From assembly GCA_026018925.1 (NCBI GenBank), contig JAKSZU010000006.1, positions 194,538,949 to 194,602,948 on the forward strand: 64,000 nt of DNA, written 5' to 3'. This DNA comes from Tupaia tana. Its lineage: Eukaryota; Chordata; Mammalia; Scandentia; Tupaiidae. The notes under the pieces were generated by a model. That model worked only from the letters and a program-made list of their open reading frames with translations. It made no database searches and was not told the origin of the DNA. Shown piece after piece: positions 22,780 through 33,500 of this stretch. The translations under genes and the position numbers were made by a program. Every line of letters starts with the position of its first letter. Position 1 is the first letter of the stretch.

Positions 22780-22990
22780 AGGCCCAGCAATGGTGGTGCA
22801 GATGAAGGTAGTAGGGTATTGCTGAGTGATACTGGAGCCATAAGGGGAGGTCTGGGTTTGGATCCCATGTTGACCTAAACATACCAGATGCACCCATGAC
22901 TCTGGATGGCTGTAAGACTATAGGAAGGATTGCATCATGACATGATCCTGTGAAGGGTCTGTGTATTTCTAGGAAAAAAAAAAAAAACTT
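22780..22990 (+). mobile_element. SINE C (divergent tRNA-headed SINE)
   Basis: CAGGCCCAGCAATGGTGG head, B-box-like GGTTTGGATCC, CCAGATGCACCCATGACTC, GGAAGGATTGCATCATGAC, then an A-run. It shares outline but not detailed body with SINE A. Confidence 0.6.
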
Positions 22991-23305
22991 AAAAAATATA
23001 TTAAAATAATTCTTGCAACTAGTCGGTCATCCAATGGAAAAAAGATATCTCAGAAACATGAGTATCAGGAAACTTTTAGAATCTTAAAGTTGGAGGAGAA
23101 CTTGGAAATTAGTCTCCATTTTATGTAATGGATGATGTACATGTATGTGCATGCCTATCCAAGTACACAAGAGCTTATTCCTAATATCACTGAGGTTAGA
23201 GTCATAGAATACACCTGACTTTTTTTGTTTATACTACTTTTCAGAATATGTCAGTTTTATACCAATGATGTTTTCCATATTTATATTAACTTTATATACT
23301 GTAAG
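22991..23305. other. Unassigned non-coding stretch
   Basis: About 315 nt, AT-rich, nothing recognised; its end is the left TSD of the next SINE. Confidence 0.5.
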
Positions 23306-23584
23306 CTTTTTTTTTTTTTTTTTTTTTTTGGAGAGGTTTTTTTTCTATAGGGCGCATGCGCTCGCCAGACAGACAGAGAGAGACAGAGAGACAGAAAGCG
23401 AGAAATCACCCCCCAGAGGGGATGGTCACGCCACAATCCCTTCTCCTCCATTCTCCTCTCGGGATCTTGGGCACGCACGCACACGCGCCTGGCGTGAGTT
23501 CTAAGCCACTGGGTCCGGGACGTGAACCGCGGTCGACTACGTGGGAGTCCAGCGACATAGCCATTACGCTAACTGCTGGTTCCC
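23306..23584 (-). mobile_element. SINE A-young, B-box variant subfamily, with TSD
   Basis: Antisense copy ending CGCTAACTGCTGGTTCCC. The B-box complement is GGACGTGAACC, that is GGTTCACGTCC, fitting CpG decay of the variant GGTTCGCGTCC. Flanked by TATATACTGTAAG (23293-23305 and 23585-23597). Young and CpG-rich. Confidence 0.94.
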
Positions 23585-23597
23585 TATATACTGTAAG

Positions 23598-24800
23598 TTT
23601 TGATGCAGGCTCTCCCAACAGAATCTTACAGTATAAACTATCTCCAGTTTCAACCAGCCCTGATTACAGACATGTGCATGCACGTCTGAGGCACTTTTAC
23701 GTATACTTATGATTTGATTTTTCCCACCCACTTATGAATTAGAGAAATTAAGTGTTCCAGTGTACAGATGAGCAAACAAAGTTTTATCAGGTTAATGTGA
23801 ATTAATTTGAGGTCCCTTAGAGATAAATGAAGTCACAATAGAAAAATCAGCTCTGATTCTTAATCTTCTTATAATCACCATTAGGTGGCGGATTAAATAA
23901 TCTTGTATTCTGGTCTCTCTTGTTTTCATTTTTCTCATGTAAAGCTTGTTGCTTCAACTCTGAAGTAATTCTCAAAGAGTGAATTCTAGATTTATATATC
24001 TTCTGGCTGAATTCAACACTAAAGACGGCTCATGACCAACAGTCTTTTGCATGTCAAGTTACCTGGCATTTGGATCATATTCCCAGGCATGCAGTAGAGA
24101 TTAAGAAATAAGTGTTGTTTATTTAAGTGAGTGAGGCCTTCTTTTTAGCTGGATAAAATAGTGACATGGTGCTATTCTCATAACATTTGGGTGAGAAATT
24201 AAAAAGTCATCTGAGTAATTTAACTACTACAGAAAGTTAGTCTAGATATAACAGGTCTATTTAGTAAATTTTCCTTTGGCTTGAACTCCCTGTACAGTTT
24301 TCTGTCCTGGTCACACTGGTGAGACAACTGCTGAGTCTGCCCTTCAGGATACCCAGAATACAGGTATCCTGTGCTCTGCAAAGCAACTAATGCATAAAGA
24401 AAAAATTTCATACCCAAGTAGACTTGGCTTTTCTTTTTCTTTTTTTCTTTTATAAGAGCAGTGTTGAAGTTAGATTTCAAGTTTTGACATTTAGATGCCT
24501 AGAGATACATAGAATTCATAGCTTAAAAAAGAAAAAAACGGTACAGAAATGTACCTTCTATGGATAGAAACTGTCTAAATAAACCATTTTAGTACTTGAA
24601 CTTGTGATTTACAAGTTGGCTTTGCCTATTTTCATTGTAGGACCACTGTTTCTGTTTATTTCTATTCTTTTTCTCTTTATAGGCACTGTTCAAAGGAAAG
24701 AGGAATAAATCTGTGACCAGATTGTGATATATCCACTTTACATAGAGAAATTTGATCTGTCTCCTAAGGCCATGCTACATGCTATCATGCCCAGCTGTTC
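23598..24800. other. Repeat-poor non-coding stretch with a CTCF-like motif
   Basis: 1.2 kb with no recognised repeat. CCATTAGGTGGCGG (23878-23891) fits the CTCF consensus except at one position. No ORF with coding character. Confidence 0.45.
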
Positions 24801-24809
24801 CATCTCTAT

Positions 24810-24843
24810 GTCTGACAGAGAGAGAAAGAGAGAGATAAGAGAG

Positions 24844-24879
<36 letters not shown>

Positions 24880-24880
24880 G
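24810..24880. repeat. GA simple repeat
   Basis: GAGAGA-rich tract, most regular at about 24842-24878. Confidence 0.9.
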
Positions 24881-25559
24881 AGATCCTGTGTATTTTGTTT
24901 TTAAAACAGGAAGAAATTGCTTAGGCCTTTAATAACACTCATTGCCTTTATCTTGTTTTACAACTGTGTATGAAGAGAGTCACAGCCTTTATATAGGGAC
25001 AGAATGCTTTCCTCCCATTCTGTTTTATCCTGTATTAACTTGCTGTCCTTTCCTTGACTTCACTCCCTCCCTCTCATTGTAAACACAGTGCCAACAAACT
25101 CCATAGGCGTGCCACTCTCATTTAAGCTAAACTTTTTTAGCGCTTACCCACAGTTTAGTTTCACTGAGTAGTTAATCTGGATAAGGAAATATCTGCAAGG
25201 CCACTTGGCAAGACATACGATTTTCCATTCTTTTTGAAAACGAATGAAAAGGCAATTATTGCTTCACACTGTTCTGAGTATTCCACAAAGAACCACTTCT
25301 CTGCTTCCTGAGCAGAATCCTTGGCTGCTGCCTTTTATCCTCAGCCACTCCCTGACTTCTTGGCCTGATGTTATCACATCAACATTGAGACAAACATGTC
25401 TTTGGGTCTTGAGAAATGGCTTCATTTTTTTGGTTGGAACTAGCCATCATACAAGCATGAAAACAGTTGCCATGTACTCGCTATGTACCAGAAACAGAAG
25501 AATTGCTCTTTGCAAAGAGTTCTTTATATAGCAGGTTAGCCTATCATGTAAATAAATAA
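24881..25559. other. Unassigned non-coding stretch
   Basis: About 680 nt, no recognised repeat. Open frame 25244-25531 (+, 95 codons) lacks any recognisable domain and I treat it as chance. Confidence 0.45.
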
Positions 25560-25929
25560 ATAGTGCAATTTCAATTTGTAATACTCTCAAATCAAAATAA
25601 GTTTATACTGAGTATAAGACAGAGAGGAGAAGAGTCTACCTAGCTTTGGGGGTGGTGGATAAGGAAGACTTTCTGGAATAAATGAGCTCTGTGAGCTAGA
25701 TTTTGGAAGATGAGTAGGAGTTTGTCATTTGGATATCAGGGAGAAGGGAGGTGAGGTGGTGGGGGAAGGCATAGAGGCAAATGAGATTTATTACAAAAGC
25801 AAGTTCAGTTCATTATGGGTCTTTGGGGAACATGATCAGATTTGCAGTTAGAAACCTTACTTTGACTCAGCCCAGATGATGAATTTGAAAGCAAGTGCCA
25901 GGAACAATTAGGTACCTATTTAAATTAGG
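25560..25929 (-). mobile_element. L2-like fragment
   Basis: GACTTTCTGGAATAAATGAG, GAAGATGAGTAGGAGTTTG and GGGGGAAGGCATAGAGGC follow the antisense L2 pattern (SINE- and LTR-free). Confidence 0.5.
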
Positions 25930-26133
25930 GCTTGACAAACTGCTTCCAGTGCCAAAAGACAGCAACTGTCCTTTCTGTAAATAAAGTTTTATTGGAACAC
26001 ATCCATTTGTTTATGTCCGTGGCTGCTTTCACACTACCAGGGAAGAAATGATTAGTTGCAACACAAATTATATGGCTCACAAAGCCCAGAATATTTATTT
26101 TCTGGCCTTTCACAATAAAAGTGTGCTGACTTA
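25930..26133. mobile_element. hAT-type DNA transposon relic
   Basis: CTGTAAATAAAGTTTTATTG, GAACACATCCATTTGTTTAT, GGCTGCTTTCACACTACC, TATGGCTCACAAAGCCCAG and end AGTGTGCTGAC. This ordered pattern is a well-known mammalian hAT-type MITE; name not given because I am not certain of it. Confidence 0.75.
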
Positions 26134-26396
26134 ATAGTGTAAGAGTAGAAGTAATTGAATTTGATGGCTTGAGAGAAGTGGGTGGTGTAAGAACTATTTA
26201 GGAGGAAGTAAGGATAGAATTTGATGATTGATTGGGTCTGAGGAAGTGCAGAGATGTAAGAGAAAGGAATCTTGCAGGTTTTTCTAGTTTCTGGATCTTC
26301 ATTTAGTATAGTTTTAGCATTTTTGTCTTGCATAAAGATGCAAAATAAGCTTGCTCTGTCCTCAAGGAGCTTGTGCACATAAAATTTCAGTACAGA
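26134..26396 (-). mobile_element. L2-like tract continuing beyond the hAT relic
   Basis: GAAGTGGGTGGTGTAAGAAC and ATTTGATGATTGATTGGGTC resemble the same old repeat as 25560-25929, suggesting the hAT element inserted into it. Weak. Confidence 0.35.
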
Positions 26397-26660
26397 AGCT
26401 GGCTCCAGTGCACAGTGGTAATGCACTGCAGAAGAAAAGTTGGATCCCACGTGGCAATTGCAGCTGAAATTCCTGACCCAGTCAGCCTGAAATATGCCAG
26501 GCATGCCCATGGGTATATAAGATCTGACAGGCTTGAGAACTGGGGAAGAGGGATTGTGGCATAACCAGACCTTGTAGACGGTGCTCAAGTCTCTCTGTCT
26601 CTGTTTCTCATACTCTTATGTGGATGTACAAATTCTCTATCATGAAAAAAAGGAAAAAAA
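26397..26660 (+). mobile_element. SINE C
   Basis: GGCTCCAGTGCACAGTGG head, CCCACGTGGCAATTGCAGC, CAGGCATGCCCATGGGTAT, GAACTGGGGAAGAGGGATTG, TCTCTCTGTCTCTGTTTCTC and A-rich tail. Divergent relative of the other tRNA-headed SINEs. Confidence 0.6.
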
Positions 26661-27183
26661 ACATTAAAAATAAAGTTAAAAAATGAACATGGTTGAAAAT
26701 AATGAAGTCAGGAATTTCAGGGGAGTGAGAGAGAAATGAATGTTTACTGAAGGCTTAAAGGAAGGGGGATCATTTGTTTTGAGGAATGGGAGGACTGGGA
26801 TATAGGGATGGATGAAAGGAAGCATTTCCTGGAGAAATAAGCTATAAGAATGAAGATAAGATTTGGACACAATGTAGAAAAAGAGAGAAACACTCTCAGG
26901 GACTTGGACTCGATTGGCTAGGTTGTGGAATCAGGGATTTGAACAGGAACTGTACTTCACATACTGTAGCAATGAGATTACAGTCATTTAAACAGGGAAA
27001 GGTCAAACAAAAAAAGAAAATGAACATTTGTCTTTCAAAACTTAGCTTTGCTGATTCTTTTCACAAAAATTCATCCTTCCTACATGTTCTCATCACATTC
27101 CAAGGCTTCTTGAATCAGAGCACTTATTATGTTGCATTGTTTACTTGTTAGAACACAGAGGACAGGCACTGTTTGACATTCTT
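26661..27183. other. Non-coding, first part L2-like
   Basis: 26690-26900 resembles the neighbouring L2-like tract (GAATGTTTACTGAAGGC, GGATGGATGAAAGGAAGC). The rest is unassigned. Confidence 0.4.
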
Positions 27184-27184
27184 T

Positions 27185-27224
<40 letters not shown>

Positions 27225-27441
27225 GTTTGCTGTAGGATGCGTGTGTTTTCCACACACATGCCAGAGAGACAGAGAGAGAAAGTGAGAATGTGCTCCCCAG
27301 TGGGGATGGCCATGCCCAATCCTCTCTCCTCTTCTCCTCTGGGGATTTGGACTCACATGCACATGTGCCCAGTGTGTTTTTCAAGCCACTGGGTCTAGAA
27401 TTCAAATTGTCTTCTTAACCTCCATGCCACCTGCTGGACCC
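27184..27441 (-). mobile_element. SINE A-old with TTTA-repeat tail and CTCF-like head
   Basis: The antisense tail is a (TTTA)n repeat (27186-27222). The body is short, and the head end is GCCACCTGCTGGACCC. GCCACCTGCTGG (27426-27437) is a perfect complement of CCASYAGRKGGC. Flanked by GACATTCTT (about 27175-27183, and again near 27452). Confidence 0.85.
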
Positions 27442-27624
27442 AACATGGTGACATTCTTACAGGAAGGATGGCACAGTTAACAGTTAAGACCTGTCTATTA
27501 AGATCTGTCTATAGTTAACTTCTATTTTTTGAACATGTGTTTTTTTTCCTTAGTTTATTTATTTTTAGTTGACAAATAAACATTGTATATATTTATTATG
27601 TACGACATGATTTTTGTTTTGTTT
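27442..27624. other. Short unassigned non-coding gap
   Basis: AT-rich. Includes TTTATTTATTTTTAGTTGAC, nothing else recognised. Confidence 0.5.
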
Positions 27625-27915
27625 TGTTTTTAGAGGTTTTTGCCTTAAGGTGTGTGTTCCCTGGAGAGAGAGAGAGAGAGAGACAGAGAGACAGAGACAG
27701 AGACAGAGACAGAGAGAGATTTAGAGGGAAAGTGAGTAATCACCCCCCAAGGGGATGGTCATGCTACAGTCCCTTCTGTTTCATTCTCCTCCTGGGATCT
27801 TGGGCATGCACATACATAGGCCCGGCATGATTTTCAAGCTACCTGGTCCAAGATTTGAACTACAGTCAACCATGTGGGAGTCCAATGACATAGCCACTAT
27901 GCCATCTGCTGGCCC
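27625..27915 (-). mobile_element. SINE A-old with CTCF-like head
   Basis: Antisense: (GTTTT)n tail, GA/CAGAGA-rich stretch (27664-27718), body, B-box complement AGATTTGAACT, and end GCCATCTGCTGGCCC. GCCATCTGCTGG (27901-27912) complements CCAGCAGATGGC, a full match to CCASYAGRKGGC. Confidence 0.88.
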
Positions 27916-28054
27916 ACAATATGATGTTTTGAAATATGTATACATTGTAGAATGGCTAAACTGTGATAATTAACATATGCATTACCTCACATACTTATCA
28001 CCTTTTGTGATGAGAACATTTAACACCTGTTAACTATGGTCACCATTGACACCT

Positions 28055-28190
28055 ACAAGGTTTCTTCAAAAACTTTGTGGAAAAATAAAATTATTATTGA
28101 GTTTGGTACAAAAAAGTTTTTTTTGAAACTCATGAAGAGTTTTCTCATGACATGCATTTTCTATGAGCTTTCTGAAGACCCCTTGTATTT
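28055..28190. mobile_element. Palindromic MITE, about 135 bp
   Basis: The left end ACAAGGTTTCTTCAAAAAC pairs with the reversed right end ACAAGGGGTCTTCAGAAAGC. The interior has GAAACTCATGAAGAG and CATGACATGCATTTTC. Related copies are at 35268-35390 and 52789-52925. Probably a Tc1/mariner-type non-autonomous element; no transposase. Confidence 0.65.
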
Positions 28191-28345
28191 GACCTTAATC
28201 TCTCAATGCCTAGGTTTCCTTGTCTGGGCATAATAAGTAGGAGTACTGTAATTAATAACAATTATAGCCTTCTTTGTGATTATTAAATGACTTACTGTGT
28301 GAAAAGCACTTAGTGGCTGGCAAGTAGTGAAGGCCAGTGAATGTT
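28191..28345 (+). mobile_element. MIR fragment
   Basis: CTTAATCTCTCAATGCCTAG, GTTTCCTTGTCTGG, GTGATTATTAAATGACTTAC and AAAGCACTTAGTGGCTGGC follow sense MIR. Confidence 0.7.
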
Positions 28346-28606
28346 ACTGATGATTATTCCTAGTGCCAAGTTTCAATGTTTGGAAATGAATGGGGGTTTT
28401 GTTGAATGGGGTGAAGTTAAGTGCCTCTAATGAGCCAGATTATTTGAATTGATTATTTTGGATTATATTCATAAAACCCTTGTGATAAAGGTATTATTTT
28501 TAACTTTAGAGAATATGAGGGGTCTATGATAGTAAATGACAAAGCAGGATCCAGACAGACTTTTGAAGCTCTGTTTAAGGGGCAACTGGTGGAAGAGAGA
28601 AAATTT
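28346..28606. other. Unassigned, possibly MIR-derived
   Basis: Contains GATTATATTCATAAAACCC and ATAAAGGTATTATTTTTAAC, faintly MIR-like. No gene. Confidence 0.35.
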
Positions 28607-28800
28607 TATTTTATTTTATTTTATTTTTTAAGGCATGGTCTTGTTATACCCAGATCTTCCTGTCTCAGTCTCCTGAGTTTCTGGAAGAGCACACTTGTGC
28701 CTGGCCTTCAGGTTGGACCAGGAATTGAACTTGGGCCTCCCACGTAGTCTCAGCTTACAGAGCACAGGATCTTAGCAGTGTGCACCATCTTAGCTGAACC
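28607..28800 (-). mobile_element. Composite SINE: tRNA-like head joined to 7SL/Alu-like part
   Basis: On the minus strand, 28800-28705 is tRNA-like: A-box-like CAGCTAAGATGG and B box AGTTCAATTCC (complement of 28721-28731). From 28704 to about 28631 it is 7SL/Alu-like: GGCCAGGCACAAGTGTGC, then ACTCAGGAGACTGAGACAGG, equivalent to the Alu stretch with GCTGAGGCAGGAGGATC. A (TAAAA)n tail follows. It is the only copy in the window. Confidence 0.65.
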
Positions 28801-29397
28801 AAAAATGTATAGATGAGGGTATGGATAAAATGAAGCCTTGGAGGAGATGACAGGAGGACTGGATCAAAAGCAAAGGGTGGGATCTTTCACTATTTTTGAG
28901 ACAACACAGACTACAGAGGGTAAAAATAAGGTGAAACAGTGTGAAGCAAAACTGTGAGCTGTGCAAGAGGGGCAGGGATGGGAAACCTACTCAGGAGGAA
29001 TCAATGAAGACTCCACGCTCTTGAGTTGTGGTGACTAGAGGCATAATGATGCCATTTTGAGAAATAGACATGTTCAGATTTGTTTTGGGGGGTATGGATT
29101 TTTAGATTTATTTTTAAAGATAGAGTCTGATGCTCTCCAAACATTGAGCAATCAGAAATATTGTGCTGGAAGTTGGGTGAGAGGTGCGGATCTCAGACAA
29201 ATGTGTGACGTCATCTGCTTAGAAGGGAAGTTAAAGTCACCAGGATGCATCTAGGAGCAAAGCACAAGGTTAGTCCTTTGCGAACTGTGCTATTCTTGAC
29301 CCTGCCTGGGAAAGGGTTGGCAAACAGGACCCTACCACCCTTTTTCAATACATACTCATAATCCAACTTGTGACATACTTTTTTTAAAAAAAGAATC
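28801..29397 (-). mobile_element. L2-like tract
   Basis: GAAGCCTTGGAGGAGATGAC, TAGACATGTTCAGATTTG and similar phrases resemble the old L2-labelled repeat seen elsewhere here. Diverged; could be unrelated unique sequence. Confidence 0.35.
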
Positions 29398-29447
29398 ATT
29401 TTATTTAACTTTATTTATTTACTTATTTTAATTTGACCAGAGAGGGA

Positions 29448-29539
<92 letters not shown>

Positions 29540-29632
29540 AAGTGAGAAAGCAAGTTGCTAGGTTGAGGACTTGAACCACGGTTGGCCATGTGGGAGTCCA
29601 GTGCCTTTAACCACCAAGCCACCTGCTGGCCC
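29398..29632 (-). mobile_element. SINE B with long GT/GA microsatellite
   Basis: Antisense: TTTATTTACTTATTTTAA, TTGACCAGAGAGGGACAG, then a (GT)n-(GA)n tract (29449-29535), AAGCAAGTTGC, B-box complement GGACTTGAACC, and head end GCCACCTGCTGGCCCC. A full CTCF core match (complement) lies at 29618-29629. Confidence 0.9.
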
Positions 29633-31190
29633 CTGACATTGGACTTTTTAATTGACAGATAAAGACCCATGTATAAATAGTATCTCTCAGGGTCTTTCTG
29701 TGTGAACAAAAATTGACTGGAGACAGGTAAAGCTCTCTAACATGGGGAAAGAGGAGATGGGAGGAGCCAAGGAGAACTTTAAAGTGTCAGCTCCTTCTTA
29801 GCTTTTGGTACTGGCTATAGAGCCAAATATCTGCTACCTCTAATAGGCACAGAGCTTTGGAAATGAATTAAATCTGCTTAAAACTCTCCTCCCTTCCCCC
29901 AAAGAATCCAATGCATGTGAATGTATTTGGTCAGGGAGGGTCATAAACACATCATAAAAAACCTGACCTTTCCAAGAGGGGATTATCTATAAATAACTGC
30001 TGTTATCCCCCCGGGTGCTAGGCATAAGCCTGGTGGAGGGGCAGAGAGAACTATTTCCTCTGCTCTCTGGGCATCACTCTGAGACATGAGCCGCAGAAAG
30101 GCTTTGCAGAGGCTCAAGCAAAACCCTTGCAGTCATAGCCCCAATTTCCTCTGGCAGGGCCACTGCCGTTTGATGGGGCATCCTCTGTTTTGTTGAGTGA
30201 TGGAATGTAGCTACGGGGAAAAGAATATTAAGATTTCTGTTTCTAAATATGTCACTGGTGAACCTCCTTTTACATGATTAATTATGGTAATGTTGGGAAT
30301 GTATAAAAGGACTGATAATCATGCTTATTCAGACCACAGAAGGTTTCATTTCAAAATGTGGTTTCGAATTGCACTTTTTTCCCTTCTGTTTGTAAACAAT
30401 GGATTCATCAAAATCCTTTCTTTTGAGTAAAAGAAGAGCCCCTAATGATGCCCATTCTGTATCATTAATGTGAAGGAGAGGAGTGATGTAAGTGGGGTCT
30501 ATATAATTTATGGTGAGCTAATTTATGAGCCAAATGAATTTCAGCAAAGCCTTCTGGCTGATAGTGAGGCTATAAGGGATACAGAGAGGAGGCCATGGAA
30601 GCTCATGGAGTAAAGTCTAAAGGAGTCATTCCCTCAGATTTCCAAGATAAGTAAGAATCTATCCTGTTCTTAAAGACTCAGCTTGTGGAGATCATCATAG
30701 TTACTCAGTCACCTATGCTGATGAAACTTTTTTTGTTTACTAAATTGGTAGTTCATTTCCTCCTCGCAATTTTTGTTTAACACTCCTATATATCAAGAAT
30801 TGGAATTATGGGATCCTGTGGCCAGAAGTCTTGTAAGCCTAATGATGTGAACTATATGGTAATTTCTTTGTAGGTAGGGACCATATCTTACATACATTTT
30901 TTTTTTCTTCCAATATTCACAGGACCTAACGACTATAAAGAGTCAAAGAAAATGGTGTGGGCTTACATCTCAATAGGTGACTATCACATTTAACTGGGTA
31001 AAGATTGGTTTGGGAGGAAGGGTGCAAATATCTCAGATATTACAAGTTTGTGGCCTCTGAAGGTTCAACCTACATGACAAAATATAATATTTTTTTATGA
31101 GAGTTATTAGGAAAAAAATGTCAGGAAAGGATTTTGAGGGTCAGTTGACTTTCATTGTGAATAAAAAGTTGAGAAGTATTGGGGGCTGTA
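29633..31190. other. Repeat-poor non-coding block; conserved-element candidate
   Basis: 1.56 kb in which I see no interspersed repeat, while neighbours are dense with them. 29880-30720 has mixed base composition and TAAT/ATTA-rich motifs (GATTAATTATGG, TCATTAATGTG). It holds a TATA/initiator pair at 30302-30331. No ORF with coding character. Confidence 0.4.
30302..30333 (+). promoter_or_regulatory. Possible TATA plus initiator core promoter
   Basis: TATAAAAGG starts at 30302. TTCAGACC places an initiator-type A at 30331, 29 nt downstream, which is standard spacing. Sequence evidence only; chance occurrence is possible. Confidence 0.2.
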
Positions 31191-31207
31191 GAGAAGAGTC
31201 TTGTTTA

Positions 31208-31363
31208 TTTAATTTTATTTATTTTGATTTGACCAAGGAGGGACAGAGAGAGAAGGTGAGAGAGAAAGAAGAGAGAGAAAGCAAGCCTCCAGGTCTAGGA
31301 CTCGAACTGTGGTCGGCTATGTGGGAGTCCAGCGCCCTTAACCACCATGCCACCTGTGGCCCC
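31208..31363 (-). mobile_element. SINE B with 17-bp TSD
   Basis: Antisense: ATTTAATTTTATTTATTTTG, TTTGACCAAGGAGGGACAG, GA-rich stretch, B-box complement GGACTCGAACT, and head end ACCTGTGGCCCC with a deletion that breaks the CTCF-like motif. Flanked by GAGAAGAGTCTTGTTTA (31191-31207) and GAGAAGAGTCCTGTTTA (31364-31380). Confidence 0.93.
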
Positions 31364-31404
31364 GAGAAGAGTCCTGTTTAGATGTTAGAATGACTTTGTT
31401 TGGA

Positions 31405-31575
31405 GTCTCTATTCACTACCTACTAATACAGCTTATCTCCCTAAGCTTCATCTGTGAAACAGTGGCAGTAATAAATAGAAGTGAACAACTTTATTCACTA
31501 GACTATCTAATACTCTTATCTTTCATACAATGACTAGCACCAAGTAGCTCTTAATAAGAACTTACTGAATGAATA
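31405..31575 (+). mobile_element. MIR fragment
   Basis: CTTCATCTGTGAAACAGTGG, GCAGTAATAAATAGAAG, GACTAGCACCAAGTAGCTCT and TAATAAGAACTTACTGAATG follow sense MIR. A further antisense MIR-like piece may lie at 31640-31760. Confidence 0.6.
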
Positions 31576-32367
31576 CATAAGGAATTATGGTGATGACTGC
31601 AAGACTCATAATTTAGTAGTTGACACATTTTAGGTGTTATCTTTCTCTGTATACACAGACATCACAGGTGAGGACTGAGAACTAGACAGGACAATGGCTT
31701 TCTAATGCCATAGAACAAGTCTATAACCCTGCTGAACATTGAAGCTGGTTCTCTTAGCTTCAGCTGAGTCTTATTTGATTCATTATTATTATAAATATTT
31801 TCCTAGGATATTCACCAAATTCTCTATATTCTCAGAAAGAAAATTCTTGCATCACTAAAGTACAATCAAGCCGTATCTAAATTGATTTTGATTGGGCACC
31901 ATCTGGGTGCACTAAGCGTGGATTCACACATCTGGAGCAGTATTGCAAGTGCTCTGCCCTGCCAATAAGAGGGTCTTGAAAGGGCTTTTGGGAAGCATTC
32001 AGAGGGGCACACTGACTCATAGCACCTTCTTCAGTGCAACACACAGATGATCCTGATAGGAATGCTGGCAGGTAAAACAGAATGGTTTGGGAAAGCCAGA
32101 CATCCAGATGGCAAGGGGCGAGGAAAGCGAGGAAACATCATTCATACTCCACTAAGAATCTTCCCAGAGTTCCATTTATAAAACTGCATAGTATACCAAT
32201 GTATTCATCCAAGTATCGTAAAATCATAATTGAAAAGAATCTCTAAGAATTTTCAAGCCATCAACTTCAACAATTCCTGTAGTAAGAAACAAGCACTCCT
32301 CTCTGCTGCCGAAGATCTGGTTTCCTTCTCATCCCATTACTGTATTTAGCAAAGCTTTATGCTTTTA

Positions 32368-32406
<39 letters not shown>

Positions 32407-32534
32407 GTAAAGCCACTTTGAGGGCAAAGACTACATCTCCAGCCTTTATATAACCACCTGGCTTTCTTACTTTGCAACTAGTAGTGTTTCAAAAATCCAT
32501 GTTGAACAAATGAGTGTATTTTATAGCTAAAGAA
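31576..32534. other. Unassigned stretch with 36-T run
   Basis: No gene. A T-run of about 36 lies at 32370-32405. 31860-32150 is repeat-poor with mixed composition. Confidence 0.5.
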
Positions 32535-32705
32535 AAAAGTGGGCAAGTCTAACATTTATTGATGATCTTTTATGTACTAGGCATCATACAGTGGACATTG
32601 CAGCTATTATTTCATTTCATCTTTACAATCAGTTCCTAAGTAATGTGTCCATTGTCACTGAATTATTAAGTGACTGAGACTGGAGTCAATCGAGGTTACT
32701 TCTGA
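32535..32705 (-). mobile_element. MIR fragment
   Basis: CATTTATTGATGATCTTTTA, TGTACTAGGCATCATACAG, TTTACAATCAGTTCCTAAG and TTAAGTGACTGAGACTGG follow antisense MIR. Confidence 0.7.
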
Positions 32706-33394
32706 TTCCAAAGACTATGCTCATTAAGAAAATATAATCCTTTCAGCAGCCATAAACATACACCCCAAGACCTCCCACCATAAGGAGTGTAATTGACCAA
32801 AGAGCCCTAGCAACATTAGCCAAAGACCTAGCTGCTGTGTTCTGACAACTGTCTCCACTTTTACCCAGAGGCCATGCCTCCCACAGGCTGCTCCCAGCCA
32901 GTGGCTGAAAGGAACAGGAATAGTGTGGGCTGACTTTGGCTTTAAGACAAACCTTCCTAGACTGTATGGCAAACCAGTGTGTTTTCACCCAACCTTCCAC
33001 TCAGTCTGGCTCTCTTGTATTCAGCTCAGATTTACATCCTGATCTGTTGACTCTCCTAGCCTCCTCCTCTGACTCCCTACCATTTTTTTTTTTCCTCCTC
33101 AAAGGCATTTTCCCTAACAAGATGCTTGCAAATTTAATCCACTCTTGGTGGCTGTTTTTTTAGAGGATGCAATTAACACAGTTCTAAATACTTTTCCCAT
33201 TCCAGGCTGAGATTCATAGCTTAAGTTAGTTTTCATCAAATGTTTTCCCCAAACACTCTTTTCAGTTGGAAAGAATGATTTTTTATTCTCCAGCCTTGCT
33301 AGTTTGGGACTAGTCACAACTAAGATTTGTTGGAAATGCATGCTTTACCCCATAGTTATTGGCTCAATGTCCTTGTTCACTATAAGCTCTATTA
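32706..33394. other. Unassigned non-coding stretch
   Basis: About 690 nt, no recognised repeat. Overlapping short ORFs on both strands; none shows a domain. Confidence 0.45.
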
Positions 33395-33500
33395 ATTCTG
33401 CATCTGTGACTGTCTTGTTCACTGCTATAGGCCCATTGACTAGAATAGTGACTGGTGTACAGTAGGTGCTCAATAAATAAAAGCTGAATAAATGAGAAAA
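33395..33500 (+). mobile_element. L2 3' end
   Basis: GTCTTGTTCACTGCTATAGG, AGAATAGTGACTGGTGTACA, GTAGGTGCTCAATAAATAAA and GCTGAATAAATGAG are the L2 3' end in sense. Confidence 0.8.

Noticed and set aside
23356-23712. 118-codon frame with an arginine/glutamate-rich start
   Set aside because: Antisense translation of a SINE continuing into flanking DNA; no independent coding evidence.
26052-26588. 178-codon minus-strand frame
   Set aside because: It spans a hAT relic, an L2-like tract and a SINE, three unrelated elements, so it cannot be a real gene.
29449-29535. Regular repeats as a CRISPR-like or satellite array
   Set aside because: Dinucleotide microsatellites inside SINE B; no unique spacers, and the genome is mammalian.
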